Positions 44,166 to 53,036 of a stretch of DNA of 53,057 nucleotides are shown here, in pieces. Position numbers and translations under genes: made by a program. Each line of letters opens with the position of its first letter. Positions within the stretch are counted from its first letter, which is position 1. A model generated the notes under the pieces. It had not been told where the DNA came from and ran no database searches. It worked only from the letters and a program-made list of their open reading frames with translations. Source of the DNA: Azospirillum melinis (lineage in GTDB: Bacteria > Pseudomonadota > Alphaproteobacteria > Azospirillales > Azospirillaceae); the NCBI RefSeq assembly GCF_013340935.1, contig NZ_WHOS01000049.1:1-53057 (forward strand). Reading direction: 5' to 3'.

Positions 44166-46295
44166 TCAGTGCCGGGTGTCGCCGTCGGCCAGCTCGGGAA
44201 AGACCGCGGCGCGTTCGGCCAGCGTCGCCAGTGGGATATGGCAGGCGATGCGGTGGCCGTCGGCCGTCTCGTGGACGGGGGGGGCCTGCTCGTCGCAGAC
44301 CGTCCCCAGTTTGCGCGGGCAGCGTCCGGCGAAGACACAGCCCCGCCCGCCGGGGGCGGTGGCCGCATCCTCCAGCAGGATGCGCGGCGCCTCCTGCCCG
44401 TCCTCCGCCAGCCGCGGCACGGCGGACAGCAGCGCCTCGGTGTAGGGGTGGTACGGCGGGCGGAGCACGCGGCCGATGGGCCCTTCCTCGCAGATGGTGC
44501 CGCCATAGACGACCAGCACGCGGTCGGCGATGTGCGACACCACGGCGATGTCATGGGTGATGAAGAGATAGGACAGGCCCATCTCGTCGCGCAGTTCGGC
44601 CAGCAGGTTCAGAATGTTGGCCTGCACAGAGACATCGAGCGCCGACACCGCCTCGTCGCAGACGACGAAGTCCGGATCGGTGGCGAGCGCGCGGGCGATG
44701 TTGACGCGCTGGCGCTCCCCACCGCTCAGCTCGTGCGGATAGCGGTCGGCGTAGGCGGCCGGCAGTCCGACGCGGGTCAGCAGGCTGGCGACGGTCCGGC
44801 GCCGCTCCTCCGCATCCGCCCGGCCGGCCAGCACCAGCGGCCGGTCCATCGCCGCCCCCACCGTCTTGCGCGGGTTCAGCGACGCGGCGGAGTTCTGGAA
44901 GACCAGCTGTGCGCGGCGGCGCAGGGTCTGGTCGCCGCTCCCGATCTGCCGCGTCAGGTCGGCCCCGTCGAACGTCACCGTGCCGGCGCTGGGTTCGGTC
45001 AGCGCCAGCAGGACGCGGCCGATGGTGCTCTTGCCGCTGCCGCTTTCACCGACCACCCCGACAACCTCGCCGCGGCCGACGGTGAAGGACACATCCTCCA
45101 CCGCCACGGTGCCGGCCCGGCGCAGCCAGGGCAGGATGGACCGGCTGGCGCCGTAAATCTTGCGCAGATGGTCGACCTCCACCAGCGGGGCGGAGCGCGG
45201 CTGCGCGGCCCTGGGGCGGCGGTCGGAGGCGGCATCCTCGTCCGGCCACGGCGTGCCGGCCAGCGCGTCGGCCTTCCAGCAGCGCACGCCGTCCCCGCCC
45301 TCATCCGTCCGCATCGCCTGCGGCTGGCTGCGGCAGGTCTCTTCGGCGAAGGGGCAGCGCGGAGCGAAGACGCAGGCGGCGGGCGGCCCGGCCAGCTTGG
45401 CGACGGTGCCGGGGATCGACGGCAGGCGGTGGCGGCGCTCCGCGGTGATGCGCGGCAGGGCGGCGACCAGACCCTTGGCATAGGGATGGGCCGGGCGGGA
45501 CAGCACACGGCCGGTTTGCCCGGTCTCCACCACCACACCGCCATAGAGGACGGTGACGGTCTGGCAGATGCGGTTGACGATGCCGAGGTTGTGGGAGACG
45601 AACAGCGCGCTCAGCCGGTGGCTGTCGCACAGCTTCGCCAGCAGTTCGATGATGCGGGCCTCGACCGTCACGTCGAGTGCCGTGGTCGGCTCGTCGAGGA
45701 TCAGCAGCTTCGGCTCGCAGCCGAGCGCGGTGGCGATCAGCGCCCGCTGCTGCATGCCGCCCGACAGCTCGTGCGGGTAGGCGGCGGCGACCCGGCGGGG
45801 ATCGCGGATGCCGACCTCGGCCAGCAGATCCTGCACCCGTGCGGCGGCCTGCCGGGGAGAGAGGCCCTTGTGCTGGATCAGCGGTTCGGCAATCTGGTGG
45901 CCGACGGTCAGCGCCGGGTTCAGCGAGGTGAAGGGGTCCTGGAAGACGGCGGCGATGCGGTCGCCGCGCAACGCCTGGCGTTCGGACGGCGACAGGCGGC
46001 GCAGGTCGACGCCGTCGAACAGGATCTCGCCGGAGTCCACCCGGCCACCCCCGCCCAGCAGGTCGAGGATCGCCATGGCGACGGTGCTCTTGCCCGATCC
46101 GGACTCGCCGACCAGACCCATCACCTCGCCGGGACGGATGGCGAAGCTGACGTCGCTGGCGGCGCGCAGCGTGCCGCGGGCATTGCCGTAGCTGATGGTC
46201 AGGCCGCGGACATCCAGCAGCGGCGCCGGTTCGGGTGCGATCGCCGGGCTGACCACCGGCGGAACCGCCGGACGGGCTTGCGGAGCGGTCATCAT
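44166..46295 (-). CDS. Fused DppD-DppF-type peptide ABC importer ATPase
   Basis: The 709-residue protein contains two complete ATPases of the dipeptide/oligopeptide family. The first has GESGSGKS, signature LSGGMQQRALIATAL and ILDEPTTALD, and ends with the iron-sulfur-type cysteine motif around CVFAPRCPFAEETC. The second has GESGSGKSTIGRVL, signature LSGGERQRVNIARAL and VVCDEAVSALD, and ends with CVFAGRCPRKLGTVC. The second Walker B carries EA in place of EP, common in DppF-type domains. In many bacteria these are separate genes. The ATG at 46295 has GGGAG 9 bases upstream; 46292 is an alternative. It drives the permeases encoded just upstream. Confidence 0.92.
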   Translation of the reverse strand: MMTAPQARPAVPPVVSPAIAPEPAPLLDVRGLTISYGNARGTLRAASDVSFAIRPGEVMGLVGESGSGKSTVAMAILDLLGGGGRVDSGEILFDGVDLRRLSPSERQALRGDRIAAVFQDPFTSLNPALTVGHQIAEPLIQHKGLSPRQAAARVQDLLAEVGIRDPRRVAAAYPHELSGGMQQRALIATALGCEPKLLILDEPTTALDVTVEARIIELLAKLCDSHRLSALFVSHNLGIVNRICQTVTVLYGGVVVETGQTGRVLSRPAHPYAKGLVAALPRITAERRHRLPSIPGTVAKLAGPPAACVFAPRCPFAEETCRSQPQAMRTDEGGDGVRCWKADALAGTPWPDEDAASDRRPRAAQPRSAPLVEVDHLRKIYGASRSILPWLRRAGTVAVEDVSFTVGRGEVVGVVGESGSGKSTIGRVLLALTEPSAGTVTFDGADLTRQIGSGDQTLRRRAQLVFQNSAASLNPRKTVGAAMDRPLVLAGRADAEERRRTVASLLTRVGLPAAYADRYPHELSGGERQRVNIARALATDPDFVVCDEAVSALDVSVQANILNLLAELRDEMGLSYLFITHDIAVVSHIADRVLVVYGGTICEEGPIGRVLRPPYHPYTEALLSAVPRLAEDGQEAPRILLEDAATAPGGRGCVFAGRCPRKLGTVCDEQAPPVHETADGHRIACHIPLATLAERAAVFPELADGDTRH

Positions 46296-46296
46296 C

Positions 46297-47157
46297 TCAG
46301 TGCGCTCCCGTGTTGCGGGGGTCGAGCAGGGCACGCAGCCCGTCGCCCAGCAGGTTGATGCCGATCACAGCGGTCGCCAGCGCGAAGCCGGGGCAGAGCG
46401 CGATCCACGGCGCCTGTTCCACGAAGGGCCGTGCCTCGCTGATCATCAGGCCCCAGTCGGAGGAGGGCGGCTGCGCCCCCATGCCGATGAAGCTGAGCGA
46501 GGCGCCGAGCAGGATGGCGAAGACCACGCGCAGGCTGGCTTCCACCACCAGCGGCGGCCAGATGTTCGGCAGGATCTCGTGGAACAGGATGTAGGCGGCG
46601 CTCTCCCCGCGCAGGCGGGCGGCGGTGATGAACTCCTCCTGCATCAGCTCCAGCGTGATGGCACGGGTCAGGCGGACCACCTGCGGCACATAGACGATGC
46701 CGATGGCGACGATGGCCTTCCACTGCGCCGGCGGGGTGACGGCCAGAACCAGGATGCCCAGCAGGATCGGCGGGAAGGACATCAGCACGTCCATGGCCCG
46801 CATGATCGCCTCGCCGGCGCGCCCGCCCTTGTAGCCGGCGATCAGCCCCAGCGGCACGCCGGCCAGCAGGCTCAGCGCCGTTGCGGCGACGCCCATCACC
46901 AGCGAGCTGCCGGTGCCGACCAGGGTGCGGCTGAACACGTCGCGGCCGAACTCGTCGGTGCCGAACCAGAACTCGGCCCCCGGCGGCTGCAGCCGGCTCA
47001 TGATGTTCATCTCATCATAAGGGTAGGGGGCGATCCAGGAGCCGGCGACGGCGGCCACCACCAGCGGGGCCAGCAGGACGATGCCGACGAGGAGCGAGAC
47101 GGGCAGGGGCGGCAGTTGCCGGCGTGGAACCGATTGGGCGGGGGTCGCGTCGGTCAT
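46297..47157 (-). CDS. DppC-type peptide ABC importer permease
   Basis: A 286-residue membrane protein with a DppC-type N-terminal helix and five further helices. The family wording includes WFGTDEFGRDVFSRTLVGTG and, near the C-terminus, LGASLSFIGMGAQPPSSDWG, with the coupling loop EFITAARLRGESAAYILFHE and then ILPN. It pairs with the product of the next gene upstream (1 base away). Confidence 0.93.
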   Translation of the reverse strand: MTDATPAQSVPRRQLPPLPVSLLVGIVLLAPLVVAAVAGSWIAPYPYDEMNIMSRLQPPGAEFWFGTDEFGRDVFSRTLVGTGSSLVMGVAATALSLLAGVPLGLIAGYKGGRAGEAIMRAMDVLMSFPPILLGILVLAVTPPAQWKAIVAIGIVYVPQVVRLTRAITLELMQEEFITAARLRGESAAYILFHEILPNIWPPLVVEASLRVVFAILLGASLSFIGMGAQPPSSDWGLMISEARPFVEQAPWIALCPGFALATAVIGINLLGDGLRALLDPRNTGAH

Positions 47158-47158
47158 G

Positions 47159-48115
47159 TCAGGAGGCCCTCATGCCGTGGCGGATCTTCGGGTTCACGAA
47201 GGCGTAGAGCAGGTCGGCGGTCAGGTTGGCGAGGCAGTAGGCGGCCGACACGATCAGGATCGTCGCCTGGATCAGCGGCAGGTCGTGGCGCTGGATGGCG
47301 AACAGCAGCAGCCGGCCCATGCCGGGATAGGAGAAGATCGTCTCGATCACCACGACGCCGCCCAGGATCAGGCCGAAATCGATGGCCAGCACGGTGATGG
47401 TCGGCAACAGCGCGTTCTTCAGCGCGTGGCGCAGGATCACCACCGATTCCGGCATGCCCTTGGCGCGGGCGAACTTGACGTAGTTGGTCTGGAGCACGTC
47501 GATCATGCTGGAGCGGGTCAGCCGGGCGATGCGGGCCAGCAGCATCAGCACCAGCGTCACGACCGGCAGGACCAGATGCGAGGCCCAGGGCAGGAAGCCG
47601 TCGGTGATCGGCGCATAGCCGCCGGTGGGCAGCAGCTTCATGTAGCTGCCGAAGACCAGCACCAGCACGATGGCCCAGAAGAAGTCCGGCACGGCGATGC
47701 CGAGATAGGAGACGCCGGAAACCAGCTGGTCGGTCAGCTTGCCGCGCCGCACCGCCGCCAGGACGCCCAGCCCGATGCCGACCACAGCGACCACGAACAG
47801 CGCCACCACGGCCAGCACCAGCGAGCGGGCCAGCGCCTCCATCAGGATCGGGCCGATGGGCTGTTCCAGCACCAGCGAGCGGCCGAGGTCGCCCCGCAGG
47901 ATGCCGGCTGCCCAATGCCCGTACTGGACGATCAGCGGCTGGTCGAGGCCGAGCTTGACCGCGATGGCGTCCACCACCTCCTTCGAGGCGAACTGGCCGG
48001 CGATCATCGAGGCGACATCGCCCGGCATCGCCTGCGTCACCAGGAAGATCAGGACCGACATCACGGCCAGGACCAGCGCCAGATAGACGAGACGGGTCAG
48101 TGTGTAGGCGAACAT
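47159..48115 (-). CDS. DppB-type peptide ABC importer permease
   Basis: The 318-residue membrane protein has DppB hallmarks: an N-terminal anchor (YTLTRLVYLALVLAVMSVLI), LGLDQPLIVQYGHWAAGILR and the coupling loop YVKFARAKGMPESVVILRHA. It forms the transmembrane path with the DppC-type partner. It is separated from the binding-protein gene by 73 bases that contain a strong hairpin. Confidence 0.93.
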   Translation of the reverse strand: MFAYTLTRLVYLALVLAVMSVLIFLVTQAMPGDVASMIAGQFASKEVVDAIAVKLGLDQPLIVQYGHWAAGILRGDLGRSLVLEQPIGPILMEALARSLVLAVVALFVVAVVGIGLGVLAAVRRGKLTDQLVSGVSYLGIAVPDFFWAIVLVLVFGSYMKLLPTGGYAPITDGFLPWASHLVLPVVTLVLMLLARIARLTRSSMIDVLQTNYVKFARAKGMPESVVILRHALKNALLPTITVLAIDFGLILGGVVVIETIFSYPGMGRLLLFAIQRHDLPLIQATILIVSAAYCLANLTADLLYAFVNPKIRHGMRAS

Positions 48116-48140
48116 GGCAGCATCCCCTGCGGGAAGAGGA

Positions 48141-48168
48141 GGGGACCGGCCTTAGGCAACCGGCCCCC
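48141..48168 (-). other. GC-rich hairpin between binding-protein and permease genes
   Basis: GGGGACCGG (48141-48149) and CCGGCCCCC (48160-48168) can form a 9-pair stem with one A-C mismatch and a 10-base loop. There is no T run, so it is unlikely to be a complete terminator. Hairpins here are known to stabilise upstream mRNA and lower permease expression relative to binding protein. Confidence 0.55.
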
Positions 48169-48188
48169 GAACGACCCCCAAAACGACC

Positions 48189-49691
48189 TTAGTCGACCGA
48201 TACGTCGCGCAGGTCGAGGAACATCATCGGGTGCGAATGGAACCCGTGGACCTTGGCGCTCAGACCGTTGATGTGGTTGATGACGTAGGGGATGACGCCC
48301 GGTGAATCCTCCACCGCCAGCGCCTGGACCTGGGTGTAGAGCGCCTTGGCCTCATCCTCGCTCTTGGCCTGGCGCGCGCCGTCCAGCAGCGTGTCCATCT
48401 TCGGGTTGGAATAGCTCCACAGCGCGGTGTTCCACGACCCGCGCGAGTGGTACCAGGGATAGACCGAGGTATCGATGGTCGGGCGGCTGAAGAAGCCGTC
48501 GATGTAGAAGCCGGCCTTGCCCTCGATGTCCTTCAGGAAGACGTCGAAGGGAACGCGCTGGACGTTGACGGTGATGCCGGCCGGCTTCAGCAGCTCGCGC
48601 ACGGCGAGGCCGAGACGTTCGCGGGTGGCGCGGCCGGCCGGCGTGTGCAGCGTGACCTCGAAGCCGTTGGGATAGCCGGCCTCTGCCAGCAGCTTCTTCG
48701 CGCCGGCCGGGTCGCCCTTGGCGATCTTCAGATCCTTGTTGTAGTAGGGATGGCTCGGCGGGATCGGCGAGTGGGTCGGGGTGCCGTTGCCGAACAGCGC
48801 GATCTGGGTGATGGCCTGCTTGTCGAGCGCCATCGCCACCGCCTTGCGCACACGCGGATCGTCGAAGGGCTTCACCGTGTTGTTCATGATGACGCCGTCC
48901 CAGGTCGAGGTCGGGACGGAATCGATCTTCAGCTTCGGGTCGCCCTTGACCTTCTCGATGGCCTCCAGCGGCAGGTTCCACACCAGATCCAGTTCGCCGG
49001 TGGTCAGCGCCGCCACCTGGGCCGCCGATTCCGGCAGGATGCGCACGATCACCTCGTCCAGCTTCGGCAGGCCGGGCTCGAAGTAGTTGGCGTTGCGCTT
49101 CAGGACGATGCGGTCGCCGGGGGCGAAGGACACGAACTCGAACGGACCGGTGCCGACCGGCTTGGAGGCCAGCGTGTCAACGGCGTCGCGCGGCACGATG
49201 CGCGCCTGACGCTCGCCGAACAGCTCGGCGAAGCCGGCATAGGGGCTTTTCAGCTGGAACTGGACGGTCAGCGGGTCCAGCGCCTTCATCGACTCCACGA
49301 TCTCGAAATTGACGCGGGCGGTGGAACCGGTCGCCTTGTCCTGGATGCGGGCGATGGTGGCGACGACGTCCTCGGCCTCCAGCTCGCGCCCGTTGTGGAA
49401 CTTCACGCCCTTGCGCAGATGGAAGGTCCAGGTCTTCAGGTCGTCGCTGCGCTCCCAACGATCGGCCAGATCGGGCTTCACCGTCATGTCATGGCCGATG
49501 ACGGTCAGGCCGTTGAAGATCAGGTAGGCGGCAACATACTCCTGGCCGCCCTTCATCTTGGCCGGATCCAGCGTGTTCAGGTTGGAATCCACCGAAACCT
49601 TGAGCGTACCCGCGGCCTGGACCGACATCGCCGTCCCGGACAGGAGGATCGCCGAGAGCACAGCCCGTGCCACCAAACGTCGCATCATCAT
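48189..49691 (-). CDS. Peptide-type ABC importer binding protein (SBP family 5)
   Basis: A 500-residue periplasmic protein with a signal peptide (MMMRRLVARAVLSAILLSGT, ending SVQAA). The SBP_bac_5 fold is seen in LNTLDPAKMKGGQEYVAAYL, WTFHLRKGVKFHNGRELEAE, TGPFEFVSFAPGDRIVLKRN, and RKAVAMALDKQAI. It captures the substrate for the Dpp-type importer; family members bind peptides, opines, nickel or other cationic compounds. Three consecutive in-frame ATGs occur; 49691 is the best spaced from GAGGGG. Nearby ArgE, RidA and PrpD-like genes hint at an unusual amino-compound substrate. Confidence 0.92.
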   Translation of the reverse strand: MMMRRLVARAVLSAILLSGTAMSVQAAGTLKVSVDSNLNTLDPAKMKGGQEYVAAYLIFNGLTVIGHDMTVKPDLADRWERSDDLKTWTFHLRKGVKFHNGRELEAEDVVATIARIQDKATGSTARVNFEIVESMKALDPLTVQFQLKSPYAGFAELFGERQARIVPRDAVDTLASKPVGTGPFEFVSFAPGDRIVLKRNANYFEPGLPKLDEVIVRILPESAAQVAALTTGELDLVWNLPLEAIEKVKGDPKLKIDSVPTSTWDGVIMNNTVKPFDDPRVRKAVAMALDKQAITQIALFGNGTPTHSPIPPSHPYYNKDLKIAKGDPAGAKKLLAEAGYPNGFEVTLHTPAGRATRERLGLAVRELLKPAGITVNVQRVPFDVFLKDIEGKAGFYIDGFFSRPTIDTSVYPWYHSRGSWNTALWSYSNPKMDTLLDGARQAKSEDEAKALYTQVQALAVEDSPGVIPYVINHINGLSAKVHGFHSHPMMFLDLRDVSVD

Positions 49692-49982
49692 GAAAGCCCC
49701 TCTGTTTGCCGGCCCTTGCGGCGGACCTTGGTTCCTGCTTGACCGAAACGGTCTCACAAGGCCGCAGCCGGAGGAAAGGACGCCGGAAGGACGAGGAACC
49801 GGGCAACGAACGGGCTAAGATTTGGGCAGAGGGCTTAGGCGGGCAAAATTTGTGCAGTGCACTCCCGGGGAAATCCCTGGATTCCTTATGTTTTACCCAA
49901 GATGATTGGTCGCGACAGCATGATGAAAATACGGGCCGTTCCCAGCGGAGCGGCCGGGCAGCATGATCGATATTCATCGACA
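49692..49982 (-). promoter_or_regulatory. Gap upstream of the peptide importer genes
   Basis: The 291 bases between the MmgE/PrpD gene end and the binding-protein gene hold no gene I can support. AT-rich spots near 49820-49930 on the minus strand may carry the promoter of the importer operon. GAGGGG near 49698-49704 is the ribosome binding site. I cannot fix promoter boxes. Confidence 0.35.
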
Positions 49983-51392
49983 TCATGAACAGCTGCCATG
50001 GTGTGCAGGGTCGAACAGGCGCGACAGGCTGCCTTCGGCCTCGAGCCGGTACAATTTTCGATGGAGGCGCTCCGCCGTCTCGGCCCCGACGGCGCGGGCG
50101 GCGCAGGTGTGAAATTTGGCCGCGCGCTCCGTCGCCGACAACGGACGGGCCACCGTGCCGCGTGCCGAGGCGCAGAAGCGTGTATGGCGCTCTCCCGCCT
50201 GTGTCTCGACGCTCACCTCCGCGCCCTCAGGCGCGGTGCGTGCACGGTCGGGATCGGCATTCCAGTCCGGATCGGCCGCCATGGAGACGCATCCGATGGC
50301 GTGGCGCAGATCCGGATCGGTGAGCGTCGCATCGCCCAGATGCTCCAGACCCAGCGTTCCGTAGAGCATCGCGCAGGCGACGGCGAAGGGCAGGCTGAAG
50401 CGCGCTTCTCCCGCTGTCGCCGGATACTGATAGGTCAGGTTGGCAGCCACCACCGGTGGGACACGGCAGTGGACGGTCCGAATGTCCTGCGGCTTCAAGC
50501 CATGCTCCGCCATAAGGTCGCGCATGGCGTCGATGGCGGCATGGGCGGACAGGCAGACCGGATAGAGCTTGGTGTCGATGCCGGGATCGAGCAGGCGCCA
50601 GTGCCGGCCGAGCCCATCGAGGGCCGCCGGATCGAAGCGGCCCGCCGCCATCAGCGTTGCGAAGCCGCGTGGATCCTCCACCACCCCATGGGGCACCGTC
50701 AGGCCCCGCGCGGCCAGCCGGGCGGCGCGCACTCCGTTCGCTGCGGCCTGCGCCGCCAGCAGCGGCTTGGCCCCGGTACCGAAGCACGCACGCAGGCCGC
50801 CGGTTCCGCAGAGCGCGAAGGCTATGGCGTCCGCTGCCGTCCGGCCGTCCAGTCCAAGCGCCTTGGCGCTGGCGGCCGCTGCGCCGACGGTGCCGAACAG
50901 TGCCGTGGTCCACCAGCCATCGTGGTACACGCCGTTGCCGACCGCCTCCGCCAGCGCATATTGCGCTTCCGCGCCGGCGACGACGGCGGTGAGCAGATCG
51001 CGTCCCGTCCCCCCGACCTCATCGACCATCGCCAGCGCTGTCGGCACCACGACGGCGGAGCCATGGACGAAGCCGGCATAGCTGTTGTCGTCGAAATCCA
51101 GCGCATGGGCGGCTGCGACATTCGCGAAGGTGGCCCCCTCCGCGCACAGGCGGCCTCCGGCCAGCAACGGCGATGGCCCGGCGGCATAGCTCGCGAGCGC
51201 CTCGTCGGCCGCCAGCCGGGCGGACGCTTCGCCGCAGCCGGCGAGCGCGACCCCGAGGGTGTCGACGATGCAGTCCAGTGCCACCGCGGCGACTGCGTCA
51301 GGAACATCGCTTCGCCGCAATCCGGCCACCCAATCGCCGATCCGTCGGGCTGTGGCTGTCGGCGGGGTGGGAGTGTCGAAGGAAGACGTCAT
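49983..51392 (-). CDS. MmgE/PrpD-family protein
   Basis: The 469-residue protein is an all-helical MmgE/PrpD type: ALDCIVDTLGVALAGCGE, AHALDFDDNSYAGFVHGSAV, GWWTTALFGTVGAAAASAKA and KLYPVCLSAHAAIDAMRDLM. The family includes 2-methylcitrate dehydratase, cis-aconitate decarboxylase and iminodisuccinate epimerase, so the reaction cannot be fixed. No prpB or prpC gene is nearby, which argues against the methylcitrate cycle. The start at 51392 is where homology begins; ATG 51425 is an alternative. It is divergent from a LysR gene, its probable regulator, and precedes the peptide-type importer in the same direction. Confidence 0.85.
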   Translation of the reverse strand: MTSSFDTPTPPTATARRIGDWVAGLRRSDVPDAVAAVALDCIVDTLGVALAGCGEASARLAADEALASYAAGPSPLLAGGRLCAEGATFANVAAAHALDFDDNSYAGFVHGSAVVVPTALAMVDEVGGTGRDLLTAVVAGAEAQYALAEAVGNGVYHDGWWTTALFGTVGAAAASAKALGLDGRTAADAIAFALCGTGGLRACFGTGAKPLLAAQAAANGVRAARLAARGLTVPHGVVEDPRGFATLMAAGRFDPAALDGLGRHWRLLDPGIDTKLYPVCLSAHAAIDAMRDLMAEHGLKPQDIRTVHCRVPPVVAANLTYQYPATAGEARFSLPFAVACAMLYGTLGLEHLGDATLTDPDLRHAIGCVSMAADPDWNADPDRARTAPEGAEVSVETQAGERHTRFCASARGTVARPLSATERAAKFHTCAARAVGAETAERLHRKLYRLEAEGSLSRLFDPAHHGSCS

Positions 51393-51491
51393 GGCAGGAA
51401 CCCCGGCGTAATTGCAGGCAGGCATTGAGGCTGCCGCGGAAACCGCAGTTCCGGTCAGTTGGAGAAATTTCTTTCATGGTCGGGATGAGCT

Positions 51492-51534
51492 GCATTCATG
51501 CCCAGATCCAACATAAGATAGTATGCAGTTTGCA
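51492..51534. promoter_or_regulatory. Candidate LysR operator in the divergent gap
   Basis: Between the divergent MmgE/PrpD and LysR genes are the inverted repeat GCAT-TC-ATGC (51492-51501) and a T-N11-A sequence, TATGCAGTTTGCA (51522-51534), containing two TGCA half-sites. LysR regulators typically bind T-N11-A boxes in such gaps. The region is AT-rich compared with the genes. This is pattern matching only. Confidence 0.35.
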
Positions 51535-51565
51535 GTTGTCCCGAACCGTCGCAGATCGGAGCCCC

Positions 51566-52522
51566 ATGCATCACCGAGACTTTGACCTGGGATCCCTGGA
51601 AGTGTTCGTTGCCGTCGCCGAACTGGGCAGCATGACCCGCGCTGCCGGCCGGCTCGGGCTGACCCAATCGGCCGTCTCCCATGTCGTGCGTCAACTGGAA
51701 ACCGCCTTCGCCACCCAACTGCTCGACCGCAGCATCAGGCCGATGGCGCTGACAGCGGCCGGGCAGCGGCTTTGGCATTGGAGCAACCGCATCCTGACCG
51801 ATGCGCGGCAATTGCCGGCGGCAATCGGCGGCACGGATGGTGCCTTCATGCCGGAACTGCGCATCGGCTGCATCGACACGCTGGCGGCACCCTTCATTCC
51901 GCGGCTGCTGCAACGGCTGCGCGACCACGTGCCGTCTTTCAGCATCGCGTCGGGCCTGTGCGGGCAATTGCGCGAGCAGTTTCTTGCCCGCCGGCTGGAT
52001 GTCCTGTTCACCAATGACAGCTTCGACGACATGGATCAGGTGGACAGCCTGTGTCTGCTCACCGAGCCCTTCGTGCTGCTGCTGCCGCGCAGTTGTCCCG
52101 ATGTGGTCGATGAAGCCGCCCTGCGGACCCTGTCCCAAACCTTGCCGCTGATCCGCAGCACGACGGACAGCGCGCTCGGCCGGCTGGTGGACCAGCATTT
52201 GCGGCGGCTGGGCATGGAGGTGCCGCGGAGTTTCGCCTTCGATGCGACCGACACCGTGATGGCCATGGTGGCGGAGGAGATGGGGTGGAGCCTGCTTCCG
52301 CCGACGGCCCTGGTGAAAAGCCGCCAGCACCTCAACCATATGCGTGTGCTGCCGCTGCCGACTTCCGGCTTCCGCCGGTCCATCCATGTGGTGACCCGCA
52401 AGGGAGAGCTGGGAAAGCTGCCCGCCAACATTCACAAGGCTGGGCGTGCGGTGATCCAGCAGGGCTACTTCACGGACGTTTTTGCGATTTCGCCCTGGCT
52501 CAAGGCAATCATCCGGCGCTGA
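51566..52522 (+). CDS. LysR-family transcription regulator
   Basis: This 318-residue regulator has the N-terminal winged helix-turn-helix (LEVFVAVAELGSMTRAAGRL, then GLTQSAVSHVVRQLE) and a C-terminal effector-binding domain (MPELRIGCIDTLAAPFIPRL to MRVLPLPTSGFRRSIHVVTR). I chose ATG 51566 because GGAG lies just upstream and the helix-turn-helix begins there; the frame is open upstream to 51173, but that part is the antisense of the PrpD-like gene. Divergent placement suggests that it regulates the MmgE/PrpD gene and perhaps the downstream importer. Confidence 0.93.
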   Translation: MHHRDFDLGSLEVFVAVAELGSMTRAAGRLGLTQSAVSHVVRQLETAFATQLLDRSIRPMALTAAGQRLWHWSNRILTDARQLPAAIGGTDGAFMPELRIGCIDTLAAPFIPRLLQRLRDHVPSFSIASGLCGQLREQFLARRLDVLFTNDSFDDMDQVDSLCLLTEPFVLLLPRSCPDVVDEAALRTLSQTLPLIRSTTDSALGRLVDQHLRRLGMEVPRSFAFDATDTVMAMVAEEMGWSLLPPTALVKSRQHLNHMRVLPLPTSGFRRSIHVVTRKGELGKLPANIHKAGRAVIQQGYFTDVFAISPWLKAIIRR

Positions 52523-52719
52523 GTCCTGACCTCGATCATCCGGTAAGGCGGCGGTGCCGCATGAAAATCGCGAGGGGGCGAAAAAAGCGCTTGCGCGGCA
52601 TCGGCCAAGCGGCCTATACACCGCCTCCCGCGACGCAGCACGGTTCGAAAGAGCAGTGACGCTTCAAGGGAAACAGTGGTCCGACCAAGTAACTGCCGAG
52701 CACCTCGAAAAAAAAGAGG

Positions 52720-52748
52720 TTGACAGCGAAAGTAAAGACCACTAAATA
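52720..52748 (+). promoter_or_regulatory. Probable rRNA promoter
   Basis: TTGACA (52720-52725) is followed after exactly 17 bases by TAAATA (52743-52748). An A-rich run (about 52707-52715) just upstream could act as an UP element. The perfect -35 and its place about 290 bases before 16S fit a strong stable-RNA promoter. Confidence 0.7.
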
Positions 52749-52822
52749 AGCCGAACACGACGCGGTGATCCAGAACGGAGCGCCGCTGAAATGTTCGGAA
52801 GCGACGCGTCTCAGCGTTGCGG

Positions 52823-52834
52823 GTTCTTTGACAA
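52823..52834 (+). promoter_or_regulatory. boxA-like antitermination element
   Basis: GTTCTTTGACAA resembles the boxA element (TGCTCTTTAACAA) of rRNA leaders, where Nus factors bind to prevent early termination. Its position in the leader between promoter and 16S is as expected. Confidence 0.6.
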
Positions 52835-53036
52835 GTTTATACCGTGTTGTGAGAAGGGATGCGCAGGCGGCGGCAGTTGGTAGCCGTTGCGGCCTTGTGG
52901 TGCTGGGTCTCTTTGGGGATCGGCACAATTGAGGATCGTCTGTGCATCTTTTGAGCAGAGAAACTGTAACAGTATCGACGTTTCAGGAGATCGCTTCAGG
53001 CGGTCCTGTCAGTCGCCGGCTTTTGTTGGCGATCTG

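Larger units (their letters stand above)
52523..53036 (+). other. rRNA operon promoter and leader region
   Basis: The 514 bases between the LysR gene and the 16S start contain no supported protein gene. They carry an A-rich tract, a strong promoter-like pair, a boxA-like element and leader sequence running into 16S rRNA. Base composition is less GC-rich than in the coding regions. Confidence 0.7.

Noticed and set aside
51173..51565. N-terminal extension of the LysR regulator
   Set aside because: It overlaps the divergent PrpD-like gene and looks like noise; the helix-turn-helix begins just after ATG 51566.
52614..52928. Small minus-strand frame in the rRNA leader
   Set aside because: It overlaps the rRNA promoter and boxA-like element and has no ribosome binding site or recognisable domain.
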